Assembly: GCF_014646895.1 (NCBI RefSeq) | Contig: NZ_BMOD01000007.1 | Location: 62,001-126,000 of the forward strand | Direction: 5' to 3' | Source of the DNA: Deinococcus roseus | Lineage (GTDB): Bacteria > Deinococcota > Deinococci > Deinococcales > Deinococcaceae | DNA: 64,000 nt | In this document: in pieces, positions 1-8,441 of the stretch | Position numbering within the stretch: the first letter of the stretch is position 1 | Layout of the letters: each line of letters begins with the position of its first letter | The notes under the pieces: generated by a model | Database searches by the model: none | What the model was told of the DNA's origin: nothing | What the model saw: the letters and a program-made list of their open reading frames with translations, nothing else | Made by a program: the position numbers and the translations under genes

Positions 1-1191
1 GTGGGTTCCGGTCAGCACCCCCAGTGCCAGCACAATCAGGCCAGCACAGGTCCCGAACGATGCCGAGGCCCCGAAGCGGGAGTACAGCTGGCCTCCCACC
101 AGTGGACCGACCACCTGGGCCAGTTCGTTCATGGCGTGCACACCGCCCTGGGTGCGGCCCTGCTCGTCTTCGGGAACAGCCAGCGAAATCAGGGTGGTGA
201 GGGCGGCATTGAAGACGCCTTCTCCCAGGGCAATCAGCACCACACTGGCATACATCAGGACCACCGAGGGAAAGAGGGGCAGCAGGGCCATGCCAATGAT
301 GCCGATGATGCCCAGCACCAGTCCCGTCTGGGCCACGCCCTTTTCTCCCCAGCGTTTGAACAACCATGACAGCAGGAAGCCCTGCACGATGATGTCGCAC
401 ACCCCCGCCACCATGAAGACGGTTCCCACGTGGGCGGCGTCCCAGTGCAGCACGTCTCTGGACATCAGGGGCTGGGCAATCTGCATCAGGGAGAAAGGCA
501 GGGTGAACATCACGGCCACCGTGACCAGACGGCGCACCAGTGGGGAGGCCAGGCCTTCTTTCAGTTGCACAAACGGATTGAGGTGCTTCAGGTCAAAAGT
601 GCGGCTGCGGCGTTCTCTGGGCAGGCTTTCCGGGAGCACAAAATAACCCCACAGCAGGTTCAGCAGGCAGATGGCAGCAGCAGCGTACATGGGGGCACTG
701 AGGCTCAGGTGGGACAGCAAACCACCCAGCGCAGGACCGGCAATCAGGCCAGCGCCCACCGTGGCCCCGATCTGTCCGAAGACCTTGCCCCGGTCTTCTT
801 CAGAGGTGCTGTCTGAAACGTAAGCGAACAGGGTGCCCATGCCGCCTGCGGTCAGACCATCCAGGCAGCGGCCCAGAAAGAGCATGAACAGGCTCCCTCC
901 AATGCCGAAAATCACATACCCGATGGCAGAACCCAGCAAGGCCAGCATCAAGACAGGTCTGCGTCCAAAAAGGTCCGAAAGGGTGCCCATCACAGGGGCA
1001 GAGAAGAATGAGAGCAGGGCATAACTGGCCCCCAGAATGCTGATCACAATGGCCTGCATTCCGGTGTCTGACACGTACTGAGAAACAATGAAGGGCAGCA
1101 CGGGAAAGGCCAGGGACATGCCCAGTGCAAAGAGGAACGTGGTCACCAGCAGGAAATAAACAGAGCTTTTTTTGAGGTTCGGTGCAGTCAT
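1..1191 (-). CDS. MFS drug transporter, Tet/TCR type (C-terminus cut by window edge)
   Basis: Reading frame is open from ATG at 1191 to the window edge (397 codons), so the C-terminus is missing. The product is an inner-membrane proton-driven exporter. Repeated hydrophobic helices are visible, and residues 69-80 read GTLSDLFGRRPV, the loop 2-3 motif A of the major facilitator superfamily; the following RCLDGLTAGG stretch is typical of TetA-like efflux pumps. The start is supported by a TATCCT box 6 nt upstream of ATG, the leaderless arrangement seen at many genes here, with no ribosome binding site. An AraC regulator lies 64 bp upstream in the same direction and may control it. The substrate cannot be told from sequence. 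Confidence 0.85.
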   Translation of the reverse strand, partial: MTAPNLKKSSVYFLLVTTFLFALGMSLAFPVLPFIVSQYVSDTGMQAIVISILGASYALLSFFSAPVMGTLSDLFGRRPVLMLALLGSAIGYVIFGIGGSLFMLFLGRCLDGLTAGGMGTLFAYVSDSTSEEDRGKVFGQIGATVGAGLIAGPALGGLLSHLSLSAPMYAAAAICLLNLLWGYFVLPESLPRERRSRTFDLKHLNPFVQLKEGLASPLVRRLVTVAVMFTLPFSLMQIAQPLMSRDVLHWDAAHVGTVFMVAGVCDIIVQGFLLSWLFKRWGEKGVAQTGLVLGIIGIIGMALLPLFPSVVLMYASVVLIALGEGVFNAALTTLISLAVPEDEQGRTQGGVHAMNELAQVVGPLVGGQLYSRFGASASFGTCAGLIVLALGVLTGTH

Positions 1192-1255
1192 GCCCCAAGG
1201 ATAGCCAGCACCCCAGCCTGACCGATTGGAAAAAAACGACATCCTGATTTCAGGA

Positions 1256-2059
1256 TCAATTGTCCAGGTCTCCCTCAGTCCCCCGGAAACGCTGCAGAAC
1301 CATCTGGGCGTAATTTCCTGGGGTGCTGTGGGCCAGCAGCCGGTACTCCCGGATCAGGTGGGCCTGATCGAAGAAGCCCAGGTCGGTGGCCAGACCTGCA
1401 ACATTCACCAGAGGGTCCTGCTGGATGCGCTGCTGGCTTTCATGAAAACGGATCAATCGGGCCAGCACCTTGGGGGTGATGCCCACCTGCTGGGCGAACT
1501 GGCGTTCCATCTGGCGTGGGCTGACAAACAGCTCTTCTGCCAGGGTGCTGATTTTGACCGAGCCCAGGGTTTCGTACAGCTTGAGGGCCGCCTGCACTGC
1601 TTTTCCCGGTCCATAGGCTCTGGAGAGCAGCAAGGACAGCAGCCAGTCTTCCACCAGCTGGGTGGCCCCATCCCAGTCTGAAAGTTCCAGCAAACCGCAC
1701 ACCTCCAGGCTGATTTTGCTGTACGTCAGGTGCAAATCCAGCGGTTCATCTCCGGCCTGCCAGTTCAGAAGCTGTCTGGCACCCCAGGGGTAGAGGTCCA
1801 CCCCCAGCGTGCGGTTGAGTCCATGGGCCAGCATCGGCTGGGGTTGCAGCAGCATCCCCGCCAGGGAAGCAGAGGGAAATGCGATGGGGCCTTCTGACTT
1901 CAGGGTCCAGTTCTGCCCGGTTGTGAAGGTGATGCGCACCATGCTTTCAGGCAGCATCTGGTGTTGCACCGGACGGTCAAAGGGCAGGGATTCCCACTGC
2001 CAGTACAACTGTGCCCAGTCCTGCAAGAGCGGATGGGGGGGCAGTGAGCGCACAATCAT
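1256..2059 (-). CDS. AraC family transcriptional regulator
   Basis: 267 aa. The C-terminal third (about residues 165-262) carries the double helix-turn-helix of AraC/XylS proteins: KISTLAEELFVSPRQMERQF is the first HTH and VAGLATDLGFFDQAHLIREY the second, in the usual order. The N-terminal part is a sensor domain of the type often found with such regulators, rich in Pro and Trp (HPLLQDWAQLYWQWE). A TATAAA box lies 8 nt upstream of the ATG and a GAGG lies in between, so the start could be near-leaderless. It precedes the MFS exporter gene on the same strand, so control of that exporter is a reasonable inference. The effector is unknown. Confidence 0.85.
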   Translation of the reverse strand: MIVRSLPPHPLLQDWAQLYWQWESLPFDRPVQHQMLPESMVRITFTTGQNWTLKSEGPIAFPSASLAGMLLQPQPMLAHGLNRTLGVDLYPWGARQLLNWQAGDEPLDLHLTYSKISLEVCGLLELSDWDGATQLVEDWLLSLLLSRAYGPGKAVQAALKLYETLGSVKISTLAEELFVSPRQMERQFAQQVGITPKVLARLIRFHESQQRIQQDPLVNVAGLATDLGFFDQAHLIREYRLLAHSTPGNYAQMVLQRFRGTEGDLDN

Positions 2060-2217
2060 GACCTCACTTTATAAGATGGTCGCCCGAATCAAGGGGCCAC
2101 CAGAACAAACAGGCACCAGAACAGGATTGTGCAGGTGCTTCTTTGTCAGTGGCTTTCAGCAAGGAAGGGATGAACGTTTTTCAACCTGTTGTGGCATGCA
2201 CATTTTCAACACCATGC

Positions 2218-2910
2218 TCAGCGCTGCAGATCGTCCGGGTCTTCCTCTGGCAGGTGTTGTGCAGGGGCAGCAATGGCTTTTTTGGCTCCTCTGGTGACCA
2301 GCACCCGGTGGCTGCGCAGGGACATCTCATCCACCACCTCCTCAACCTCCTGCATGTTGTGCAAGCTTTTCAGGTTTTTGCCCTGCACATGCTTTTCAAA
2401 GGTGCTCAGCACTTTATCCGGGGCAGCATTGCGCAAAAAAATTCTGGAGACATGCGGAACCTGCATGAAAGGCGCGGTGGTGACGCTGTAACACTGGCCC
2501 TCTTCAGAAAAGCCCAGCAGGGAGTACACTTCCCGGTAAGCCTGAGCGGCCCCCGGTCTGGTGTCTTTCACGCAGGCCACATAAGCCACCCACTGCTGGT
2601 TCTGGTGCAGCAGGTAAGCTCCGGCCACGGTGGGAGAGGGGGTGTGGGTGTAGGACAGCACTTCAAAACCATGTTGCTGCATGAAACCCACAGCGCGGTT
2701 CACCCCGGACCTGAAGTCTTCGGGGATCTCCTCAAAAGGAGCCAGATCTTCTGCCACCGGACCGGGAGCAGGATTGCCCTGATCGGTGTTGATCAGCCCG
2801 AACCTGGAAAGGATGAAGCCCAGAATCCCGAACCAGGGGGTGGGCGCGTGGTCCATCATCTCCTGCAGGGTGAAGCGGCTGAAAACCGGAACATAGTGGG
2901 TCTCTGACAT
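2218..2910 (-). CDS. Hypothetical protein
   Basis: 230 aa with no signal peptide or membrane helix and no family that I recognise. The middle (residues 95-160) looks like an alpha/beta core with alternating hydrophobic strands, and the C-terminal 70 residues are charged, including a clearly acidic EVEEVVDEM run. A good promoter backs the start: CTGACA, 18 bp spacer, TACCAT, then 8 nt to the ATG. The gene stands alone between the AraC gene and a small gene on the same strand. It is likely real from codon pattern and promoter; its function is not known. Confidence 0.7.
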   Translation of the reverse strand: MSETHYVPVFSRFTLQEMMDHAPTPWFGILGFILSRFGLINTDQGNPAPGPVAEDLAPFEEIPEDFRSGVNRAVGFMQQHGFEVLSYTHTPSPTVAGAYLLHQNQQWVAYVACVKDTRPGAAQAYREVYSLLGFSEEGQCYSVTTAPFMQVPHVSRIFLRNAAPDKVLSTFEKHVQGKNLKSLHNMQEVEEVVDEMSLRSHRVLVTRGAKKAIAAPAQHLPEEDPDDLQR

Positions 2911-2956
2911 GTGACCCGATGGTACAGGATCAGGTCAGGGTCTGTCAGCACATCCC

Positions 2957-3262
2957 TCAATCTGCAGCAGAGTCTTCGCCCGGAAAACCCGCTTCCTGCA
3001 GCAACTCCTGGAGGGTCCATGCTGGCTTTTCTGATGGTGTGGGTTGTTGCTGCACTGTACGTTGCTGGTGCCGTTTCACGGCTTCCTGGGCATACAGCAA
3101 AGCCATCTGTTCGTTTTCGGCCATGCCCTGGTCGATTTTCTGGTTGCCCTTCAGCACCTGCCAGTACACCCGGCTTCCTCCGCTCCAGCGTTGCTGGCGC
3201 TGGGCGCTTTGCAGGTGCAGAACAAATCCCTCAAAATTTCCATACCGGATGGTGTGTTTCAT
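2957..3262 (-). CDS. Small hypothetical protein
   Basis: 101 aa. The first 75 residues look like one small alpha/beta domain: strand-like MKHTIRYGNFEGFVLHLQ, a basic loop, VYWQVLKGNQ, then a helix MALLYAQEAVKRHQQRT. The rest is a Pro/Gln linker and an acidic tail. A GAGG ribosome binding site lies 8 nt before the ATG. The product is not recognised. It ends 46 bp before the next gene on the same strand, so the two may share a transcript. It is probably a real gene, though the short length leaves doubt. Confidence 0.55.
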   Translation of the reverse strand: MKHTIRYGNFEGFVLHLQSAQRQQRWSGGSRVYWQVLKGNQKIDQGMAENEQMALLYAQEAVKRHQQRTVQQQPTPSEKPAWTLQELLQEAGFPGEDSAAD

Positions 3263-3481
3263 GCCTGGTCCTCATTTCGCATTTTCTGGGGTCCAGCCCA
3301 CTTTGCGATCAGGTGATGAAACAAAAACCATCCTGGAACGGAAAACTCCGCTCCGTCGCAACCAGGGTTGGATGCCTTCAGACTAGAGCATGAAACAGGA
3401 GGCACAATGTGGCATTCCCCGCAGGAAACAACGGCAGGCATTCATGTTTTCTTGGTGCTTGGACAGCACATTGACGGGTTT

Positions 3482-4087
3482 TCAGGAATGTTCAACCCTC
3501 TCCAGTGCAGCATCCAGCCTTGCCTGCAAACGGGCTTTCACTTCGGGCCACTCTTCTGGCAGGATGCTGAACATCACGGTGTCGCGGGCGTAACCGTCCG
3601 GGCGCACCTGGTAACGGCGCAGTGTCCCTTCCCTGACCGCCCCGAGTTTTTCCACTGCCCTGAGGCTGCGGGCATTGCGGCTGTCCACTTTGAAATGCAC
3701 CCGTCCGGCATCCAGCACCTCAAAAGCACGTTCCAGAAGCAGCATTTTCGCTTCTGGATTGGCTGTGCCTCCTCTGAATTTTGAGGTCAGCATGGTGCCG
3801 ATTTCCAGCCAGCGGTCTGCCTCGCGGAGTTCGCTGTAGGAGATGCGGCCTGCCACCTCTCCGGTTTTCATGACCACCGCCCAGTTCACCCGGTTGGGGA
3901 GGTTGTTCAAATTCTGGATGTATTCGGTGAGGGATTCCAGGGTGGTTTCGCTGGGGCCGCCCCTGGAAAGGTAACGTGCAGAATCTTCATCCCAGTGCTG
4001 CAGAATGCCTGCTGCATGCTGGTCTGATAGGGGAACAAGGTCAAGGGTGCGTCCGTTTAAAATGGGTTTTTCATTCCAGAGTGTCAT
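3482..4087 (-). CDS. GNAT family N-acetyltransferase (RimJ/RimL type)
   Basis: 201 aa, the usual length for RimJ/RimL-like enzymes that transfer acetyl from acetyl-CoA to a protein N-terminus or small amine. Residues 10-25 (NGRTLDLVPLSDQHAAGI) are the typical first strand and helix; residues 95-150 hold the acetyl-CoA region, including the FRGGTANPEAKMLLLERAFE segment in place of the usual RGxGxG loop, followed by RVHFKVDSRNARSLRAVEKLGAVREG, which is diagnostic of the family. A terminator hairpin at 4153-4178 separates it from the upstream SDR gene, so it has its own promoter; TACCAT lies 5 nt before the ATG. The substrate is unknown. Confidence 0.88.
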   Translation of the reverse strand: MTLWNEKPILNGRTLDLVPLSDQHAAGILQHWDEDSARYLSRGGPSETTLESLTEYIQNLNNLPNRVNWAVVMKTGEVAGRISYSELREADRWLEIGTMLTSKFRGGTANPEAKMLLLERAFEVLDAGRVHFKVDSRNARSLRAVEKLGAVREGTLRRYQVRPDGYARDTVMFSILPEEWPEVKARLQARLDAALERVEHS

Positions 4088-4152
4088 GCTTCATGGTAAT
4101 GGGAATTTCTGTAGGTGTTGCAGGCCGACCGGTCTGGGTTTTGTGGAACAGC

Positions 4153-4178
4153 AAAATCCCCTCAACCAGAGGGGATTT
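4153..4178 (-). terminator. Intrinsic terminator after the SDR gene
   Basis: On the minus strand AAATCCCCTC, loop TGGTT, GAGGGGATTT form a 10 bp stem that ends in a short T run. It lies 24 bp past the stop of the SDR gene and 66 bp before the acetyltransferase start. Confidence 0.75.
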
Positions 4179-4201
4179 GAAGCATGGGCTGGTTTCAGTC
4201 T

Positions 4202-5098
4202 TCAAGCCAGAACACCAAAATAATGCCCCTCTTCGAGGTCTTCCAGCAGCCCTGGATGGGTGGGTTCCCAGTCCAGCAATTCACGGGTGAGGGTGCTGGA
4301 GACGCGGCTGTCCAGGGACAGAAAACGGGCCAGCCAGCCGAAGTGCTCTGCGGCCTGATCTGCGGGGATGGAAGCGACGGGCACACCCAGATGCCTTCCA
4401 ATCACGCCAGCAATGTCGCGCTGGGAAACGCCCTCCTCGGCCACACCGTGCAAAACAGAGCCAGCAGGGGCTTTTTCCACAGCGTGGCGAAACAGTCGGG
4501 CAGCGTCCAGACGGTGAACCGTGGGCCAGCGGCTGTTGCCCTCTTCGATGAAACCGGCAACCCCTTTCTGGCGGGCAATCTGGATCAGGACAGCCACAAA
4601 ACCGGGGTCTCCCTTGCCGTGCACGGTGGGAGACAGGCGCAGCACGGATGAGCGCACCCCTTGCTGGGCCAGATCAAGGGTGGCCTGTGCCGTGGCAAAT
4701 CTGGGGTGGGCAGAGGTGCTGCTTTTGTCCTGTTCGGTGGCGAGGCGTCCGGGGGCCAGTCCGACCACGCCAGAGGCAATCACCAGCGGGCGGTCTGAGC
4801 CTTTTAAGACTTCCCCGAAGGTTTGCACGGCCTGAAAATCGGTCTGGGCCGCAGCCTGGGGCTGGGAGAAGTCATGGTTGTAAGCGAGGTGAATGACCCC
4901 GTCGGCGGCGGCTGCACCTGTGCGCAGGCTTTCCAGATCATCGAGGGAGCCGTAATGCACTGCTGCCCCTGCGGCAAGAATGTTCTGTGCTGAGCGGTCT
5001 GAGCGGGCCAGTCCGATGACCTGGTGTCCTGCGGCAAGGAGTTCTGGGACAACAGCAGAGCCAATGAAGCCGGATGCTCCGGTGACAAAAATGCGCAT
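4202..5098 (-). CDS. SDR family NAD(P)-dependent oxidoreductase/epimerase
   Basis: 298 aa extended short-chain dehydrogenase. The N-terminus MRIFVTGASGFIGSAVVPEL is the Rossmann glycine motif (GxxGxxG), and IHLAYNHD follows the fourth strand. Instead of the classical YxxxK catalytic pair, the central region has IASGVVGLAPG and SPTVHGKGD, a pattern of the SDR proteins annotated as 3-beta-hydroxysteroid dehydrogenase-like. Substrate unknown. An AGGAGG site lies 7 nt before the ATG. The gene is divergent from a TetR regulator across a 141 bp gap holding two exact inverted operator arms, and its own likely promoter (ATGACA, 17 bp, TATGCT at 5210-5182) runs through them. TetR repression of this gene is therefore strongly implied. 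Confidence 0.88.
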   Translation of the reverse strand: MRIFVTGASGFIGSAVVPELLAAGHQVIGLARSDRSAQNILAAGAAVHYGSLDDLESLRTGAAAADGVIHLAYNHDFSQPQAAAQTDFQAVQTFGEVLKGSDRPLVIASGVVGLAPGRLATEQDKSSTSAHPRFATAQATLDLAQQGVRSSVLRLSPTVHGKGDPGFVAVLIQIARQKGVAGFIEEGNSRWPTVHRLDAARLFRHAVEKAPAGSVLHGVAEEGVSQRDIAGVIGRHLGVPVASIPADQAAEHFGWLARFLSLDSRVSSTLTRELLDWEPTHPGLLEDLEEGHYFGVLA

Positions 5099-5158
5099 GG
5101 TAAAACCTCCTGTGGTTCAGTGGGGCGCTGCAAGGCGAAGGCCCAGCACACCATCAAT

Positions 5159-5212
5159 TGATGACAGTCACTGACATCAGAAGCATAGCACACATGTCAG
5201 TGACTGTCATCA
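5159..5212. promoter_or_regulatory. TetR operator pair with divergent promoters
   Basis: Positions 5159-5177 (TGATGACAGTCACTGACAT) are repeated as a perfect 19 bp inverted copy at 5194-5212, spacer 16 bp. Each arm is itself nearly palindromic (TGwCAGT-s-ACTGwCA), so each can be a full TetR site. The SDR promoter (-35 ATGACA 5210-5205, -10 TATGCT 5187-5182, 17 bp) starts in the right arm. The tetR promoter has -10 TATAAT at 5224-5229, with TGACTG 17 bp upstream inside the right arm. One regulator could thus block both genes. Confidence 0.85.
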
Positions 5213-5239
5213 TTCAGGGCAGGTATAATCGGGAGCAAG

Positions 5240-5827
5240 ATGGCCAGATGGGGAAGCAACGCAAGGGGCAGGCTGGAAGAAGCCGCCATGGAACTGTATC
5301 TGGAACGGGGTTTTGAGCAAACCACCGTGGCAGAAATCGCAGCAAAAGCAGGACTCACCGAAAGAACCTTTTTCCGGCACTTTGCGGACAAACGCGAGGT
5401 GCTGTTCGGAGGGTCGCCGGTGCTGCAAGAAGTGATTGTGAAGACCGTTCTGGAAGCACCAGAGGGCACTTCCCCACTGGAAATGGTGATGGCTGGCCTC
5501 GAAGCTGCAGGGATTTTCTTTCAGGAGCGTCGGGACCGCTCAAAACTCAGGCAGACCATCATCGATGCCCACCCGGAGTTGCAGGCCCGTGAACTCAGCA
5601 AAATGGCGGTTCTGTCTGCAGCCACTGCAGGTGCCCTGAAACAACGCGGGCTTGCTGACCCACTTGCCACCCTCACAGCAGAAACAGGCATCCTGGTGTT
5701 CAAAATGGCTTTCGAACGCTGGATCCGGGAACATGATCCGCACGTCTGGACCCAGCTGGTGCGGGACACCCTCTCTGACCTGCAAAAGGTGCTGGTCAAA
5801 CCCGCAGTTCAGCCCCCAGGGCTTTGA
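5240..5827 (+). CDS. TetR/AcrR family repressor
   Basis: 195 aa, typical length. The N-terminal DNA-binding domain (residues 8-55) shows the family pattern: AMELYLERGFEQTTVAEIAAKAGLTERTFFRHFADKREVL as a whole, with the recognition helix at LTERTFFRHF. The remainder is the helical ligand and dimer domain. TATAAT at 5224-5229 lies 10 nt before the ATG and GGGAG 4 nt before it, so the mRNA leader is only a few bases. The gene faces the SDR gene over a symmetric operator and probably represses both. Its 3' end overlaps the convergent Roadblock gene by 32 bp. Confidence 0.9.
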   Translation: MARWGSNARGRLEEAAMELYLERGFEQTTVAEIAAKAGLTERTFFRHFADKREVLFGGSPVLQEVIVKTVLEAPEGTSPLEMVMAGLEAAGIFFQERRDRSKLRQTIIDAHPELQARELSKMAVLSAATAGALKQRGLADPLATLTAETGILVFKMAFERWIREHDPHVWTQLVRDTLSDLQKVLVKPAVQPPGL

Positions 5828-6707
5828 GTTTGTAGCGGGCCAGCGCCAGATTGGCCTGGTCTTTTTGCAGCACCAGATACAGAAACAGAGACATGCCGGG
5901 CACCAGATAAATGATGTGGTACTGGGTGTCCAGGGTGATCAACATGTCCTCGATGCTGCCCTGAATGCCCAGACGGTCCATGACCCGCATTTTGGCCCGC
6001 ACCACCTCGGTGTTGCCTGCACAGGCCAGTTCCAGGTTGATGCCTCCTCCAGCGGAACCCAGCATCCTGGCATTGTGGTAATCGACAATGGCGACAGCCG
6101 TTGCACCCTCAATGCCCCTGAGGGCTGCTTGCAGGCTCCGGGACATGGCAGACATGGGTGGCACCTTGCGTTTTGAAGGCAGCAAGGTCCTGTTGCGGTT
6201 TTCTGCAGGCAGAACGGGGTCAAGGGCAGCAGGCCGCCCAGAAGATGGCTGGTTGGGTTGAGGTTCCTGAACCGGCACAATCCTCAGCTCCACAGCAGCA
6301 GAAGGAGGGTGCAGCAGTTTGCGCACTTCTTCCTGCAAGGTCTGGTACAGCGAATGCATGGATGGGTTCCGCAAATGGGTCAGAAAGGGCAACGGTGGCT
6401 GGCTGGAAGTTTCAGAGAGGGTGTAGCCATAAATGGGCAGCTGTGGCTGGCTGAGGTGCAGGGCCTGGAGCTGCTCGCAATGAAAATCGTGGGCACTGGT
6501 GAGGTCCAGCATCAGCAAATCCAGCTGCCCCGTGGGAGCAGCAAAAAAAGCAGCGAGGTCAGGGTAAGCGTCCACAACAATCTGACTGCCAAACATCCTA
6601 TTGCGCACCAGCTTGTGGCGCAAAGAATCCGAAGTCCGGGACACCAGGACCACATGTAGAGGTTGCAAGAGGGAAAGGTCTGGCGTCTGGGCCTGGTCGG
6701 TGGGCAT
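5796..6707 (-). CDS. Receiver-like plus Roadblock/LC7 domain protein
   Basis: 303 aa with two parts. Residues 18-110 resemble a response-regulator receiver: strand HVVLVSRT, then LDLLMLDL with an Asp at the phosphoacceptor position; the other acidic residues are not clear, so it may be degenerate. A Pro-rich linker follows. Residues 190-303 match the Roadblock/LC7 fold (MSRSLQAALRGIEGATAVAI, then RMLGSAGGGINLELACAGN), the fold that regulates small Ras-like GTPases such as MglA. An AGGAG site precedes the ATG. No GTPase gene is adjacent. The 3' end overlaps tetR on the other strand by 32 bp. Role in signalling is inferred from the domains only. Confidence 0.75.
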   Translation of the reverse strand: MPTDQAQTPDLSLLQPLHVVLVSRTSDSLRHKLVRNRMFGSQIVVDAYPDLAAFFAAPTGQLDLLMLDLTSAHDFHCEQLQALHLSQPQLPIYGYTLSETSSQPPLPFLTHLRNPSMHSLYQTLQEEVRKLLHPPSAAVELRIVPVQEPQPNQPSSGRPAALDPVLPAENRNRTLLPSKRKVPPMSAMSRSLQAALRGIEGATAVAIVDYHNARMLGSAGGGINLELACAGNTEVVRAKMRVMDRLGIQGSIEDMLITLDTQYHIIYLVPGMSLFLYLVLQKDQANLALARYKLKALGAELRV

Positions 6708-6882
6708 TGTTGCTCCTTGACCCCATAAGTATCACACTTCAAATGACGGCTTTCTGACGCAGTTTTTTAACATCGTGAAGCAGAACACCATCTGCCACAA
6801 GGCCCCGGTTCAGGCATTCCGGCAAAGCAGCCCTGTGGTTTTTGCACCTGCAGCCCACAGGTGGTTTCTACAGTGCCAGACT

Positions 6883-7179
6883 TCATTTGCGGTGTGTGAC
6901 CATCAGGGCCTGCTGCAACTGGTGCAGTTGCAAACTCAAATCCCCCACCATCAGTTTCAGGCGGTCGTTTTCCCGTTTCAGGCGCTGCAGTTCATCGTCT
7001 GCAGAGAAACCTGCTGTGAAACCTGCATCTGGCAAATCAGAGAAACGGTTGCGCCAGTTGTAAAACGTCTGGTCAGTGAAACCATACTCCCTGCACACCT
7101 GGGAAACGCTCTTGCGGCCCGAGCGCACCTCGGAGAGCACCTGAAGCTTGAAGTCATCTGCGAATCTGCTCTGGGTCAT
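6883..7179 (-). CDS. Orphan IS3-type OrfA protein (HTH plus leucine zipper)
   Basis: 98 aa from ATG 7179. The first half is the HTH of IS3/IS911 OrfA proteins (FADDFKLQVLSEVRSGRKSV, then REYGFTDQTFYNWRNRF). The second half is a heptad Leu coiled coil (LQRLKRENDRLKLMVGDLSL). No OrfB, DDE motif or inverted repeats follow. A GAGGTG ribosome binding site 6 nt before this ATG overlaps the stop codon of the ROK gene, so translation is coupled to that gene. An in-frame GTG at 7188 is an alternative start. It is either a trapped OrfA remnant or a co-opted DNA-binding partner of the ROK regulator. Confidence 0.65.
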   Translation of the reverse strand: MTQSRFADDFKLQVLSEVRSGRKSVSQVCREYGFTDQTFYNWRNRFSDLPDAGFTAGFSADDELQRLKRENDRLKLMVGDLSLQLHQLQQALMVTHRK

Positions 7180-7184
7180 GCGAA

Positions 7185-8360
7185 TCACCTCGGGGGTCTG
7201 TCATGTGAAAAAGAAGGGGAAAGCAGGGGGGGAAGCGTGATGTCGCCGTTCAAATAGGCATTGATGGCCAGACTCCCGGCTCCAGACAGCCACAAATCCT
7301 GCTGGGCGGGCTTGAAGACCACCTTGCGTTCAGAGTCCACCAGAGGCAAAGAATGGTAACGCACAGCCTCCAGCAAAGCTGTCTGAAACGTGAGGTCTTC
7401 GCTGAGAGGACCAGCGTAAACCAGCACCAGAGGCACATCCAGCGTGTCGATCACGAAGGACAGGGCCAGTCCCACCAGTTGCCCGGCAAAGGTCAAGAGG
7501 CGCAGGGCTTCGGGGTCCTGGTTCAGAGCAGCCTGATGAAGGTCCTGCAGGGTTTCCACATCCAGACCCAACTCTCTGGCCTGTTGCAGCAGGGCATCTC
7601 TGGAAGCGTAGGCCTGCAAACAGCCTTTCTTGCCACAGATGCAGCTGCGTCCTGAACGCACCACCGTGAAATGCCCAATTTCTCCAGCGGCGTTGTTCTG
7701 TCCGGTCAGCAGGCGGTCCTGGTGGTAAAACCCTGCCCCAATGCCTTCCTCGATGAACAGCACAGCAAAATACTGCAGCAAAGCTGCTTCTCCAAAGAGC
7801 TTCTGGGCAATGGTGATGGAATTCACGTCGTTTTCAATGACCACCGGGAGGCCCAGCTGTGCTTCCAGCAATTCACCGATGGGAACGTGTTTCCAGCCCA
7901 GCAGGAAAGAGTAAACGCAACTGCGTTTTGTCACATCCACAATGCCCGAAAGGGCCAGTCCGACCCCCAGCACCTGATTGCTTTGCAAACCTGCCATGTT
8001 CAGCAGGTCTTCAGTGAGGGCCTGCAGTTCCTGCAGCACCTGCGAAACCTCGAAAGAAGGCAAATTGCGGTGCAGGGTGCACAGGCAATTGCCTCGCAAG
8101 TCCAGCACACTGCCGGAAAGCTGTTTTGAAATCAGCCGCAACCCCACCACATGCCGGAACGCCGGGTCAATGCTGAGCATCACGCGGGGTCTGCCCAGCC
8201 CTTCCTGTTCCCTCCCCTGCTCGATCACCACACCTTCTTCCAGCAGTTCCCGGATGATCTGGGTCACCGAAGCAGAACTGGCCCCGGTGATGCGGGTGAG
8301 GTCTGCACGGGCCAGGTTGGGTTGCTGGTAAATTTCTCGGAGCAGTTTGCTGCGCAGCAT
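7185..8360 (-). CDS. ROK family transcriptional regulator (NagC/XylR type)
   Basis: 391 aa. Residues 1-65 form a MarR-like winged helix (ARADLTRITGASSASVTQII, then ELLEEGVVIEQG). The rest is a ROK sugar-kinase fold: VLGVGLALSGIVD, VVIENDVNSITIAQKLFG, and the zinc-binding signature CICGKKGC preceded by GEIGHFTV. The length is that of sugar-responsive repressors, not of ROK kinases. Its promoter (8441-8412) overlaps an inverted repeat at 8390-8414, which suggests autorepression. The downstream OrfA-like gene is translationally coupled. The target sugar is unknown and no sugar genes are adjacent. Confidence 0.88.
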   Translation of the reverse strand: MLRSKLLREIYQQPNLARADLTRITGASSASVTQIIRELLEEGVVIEQGREQEGLGRPRVMLSIDPAFRHVVGLRLISKQLSGSVLDLRGNCLCTLHRNLPSFEVSQVLQELQALTEDLLNMAGLQSNQVLGVGLALSGIVDVTKRSCVYSFLLGWKHVPIGELLEAQLGLPVVIENDVNSITIAQKLFGEAALLQYFAVLFIEEGIGAGFYHQDRLLTGQNNAAGEIGHFTVVRSGRSCICGKKGCLQAYASRDALLQQARELGLDVETLQDLHQAALNQDPEALRLLTFAGQLVGLALSFVIDTLDVPLVLVYAGPLSEDLTFQTALLEAVRYHSLPLVDSERKVVFKPAQQDLWLSGAGSLAINAYLNGDITLPPLLSPSFSHDRPPR

Positions 8361-8389
8361 GGGAGCCTTTCAGGAGGATCAGGAAAATG

Positions 8390-8441
8390 ACTTATCTTGA
8401 TCAGTAAGATAAGTTTAGCGGGTTCTGGGCTTGCTGGTCAA
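8390..8441 (-). promoter_or_regulatory. ROK gene promoter with operator
   Basis: Minus-strand promoter: -35 TTGACC (8441-8436), 18 bp, -10 TAAACT (8417-8412). A 9 bp perfect inverted repeat, ACTTATCTT (8390-8398) and AAGATAAGT (8406-8414), covers the -10. A second partial copy, AGTGAGATAAGT, lies at 8529-8540, 126 bp upstream. This suits autoregulation by the ROK repressor. Confidence 0.65.

Noticed and set aside
3259..3441. 60-codon minus-strand frame upstream of the small gene at 2957
   Set aside because: Cys-rich odd composition and no ribosome site; overlaps the upstream region of a better supported gene.
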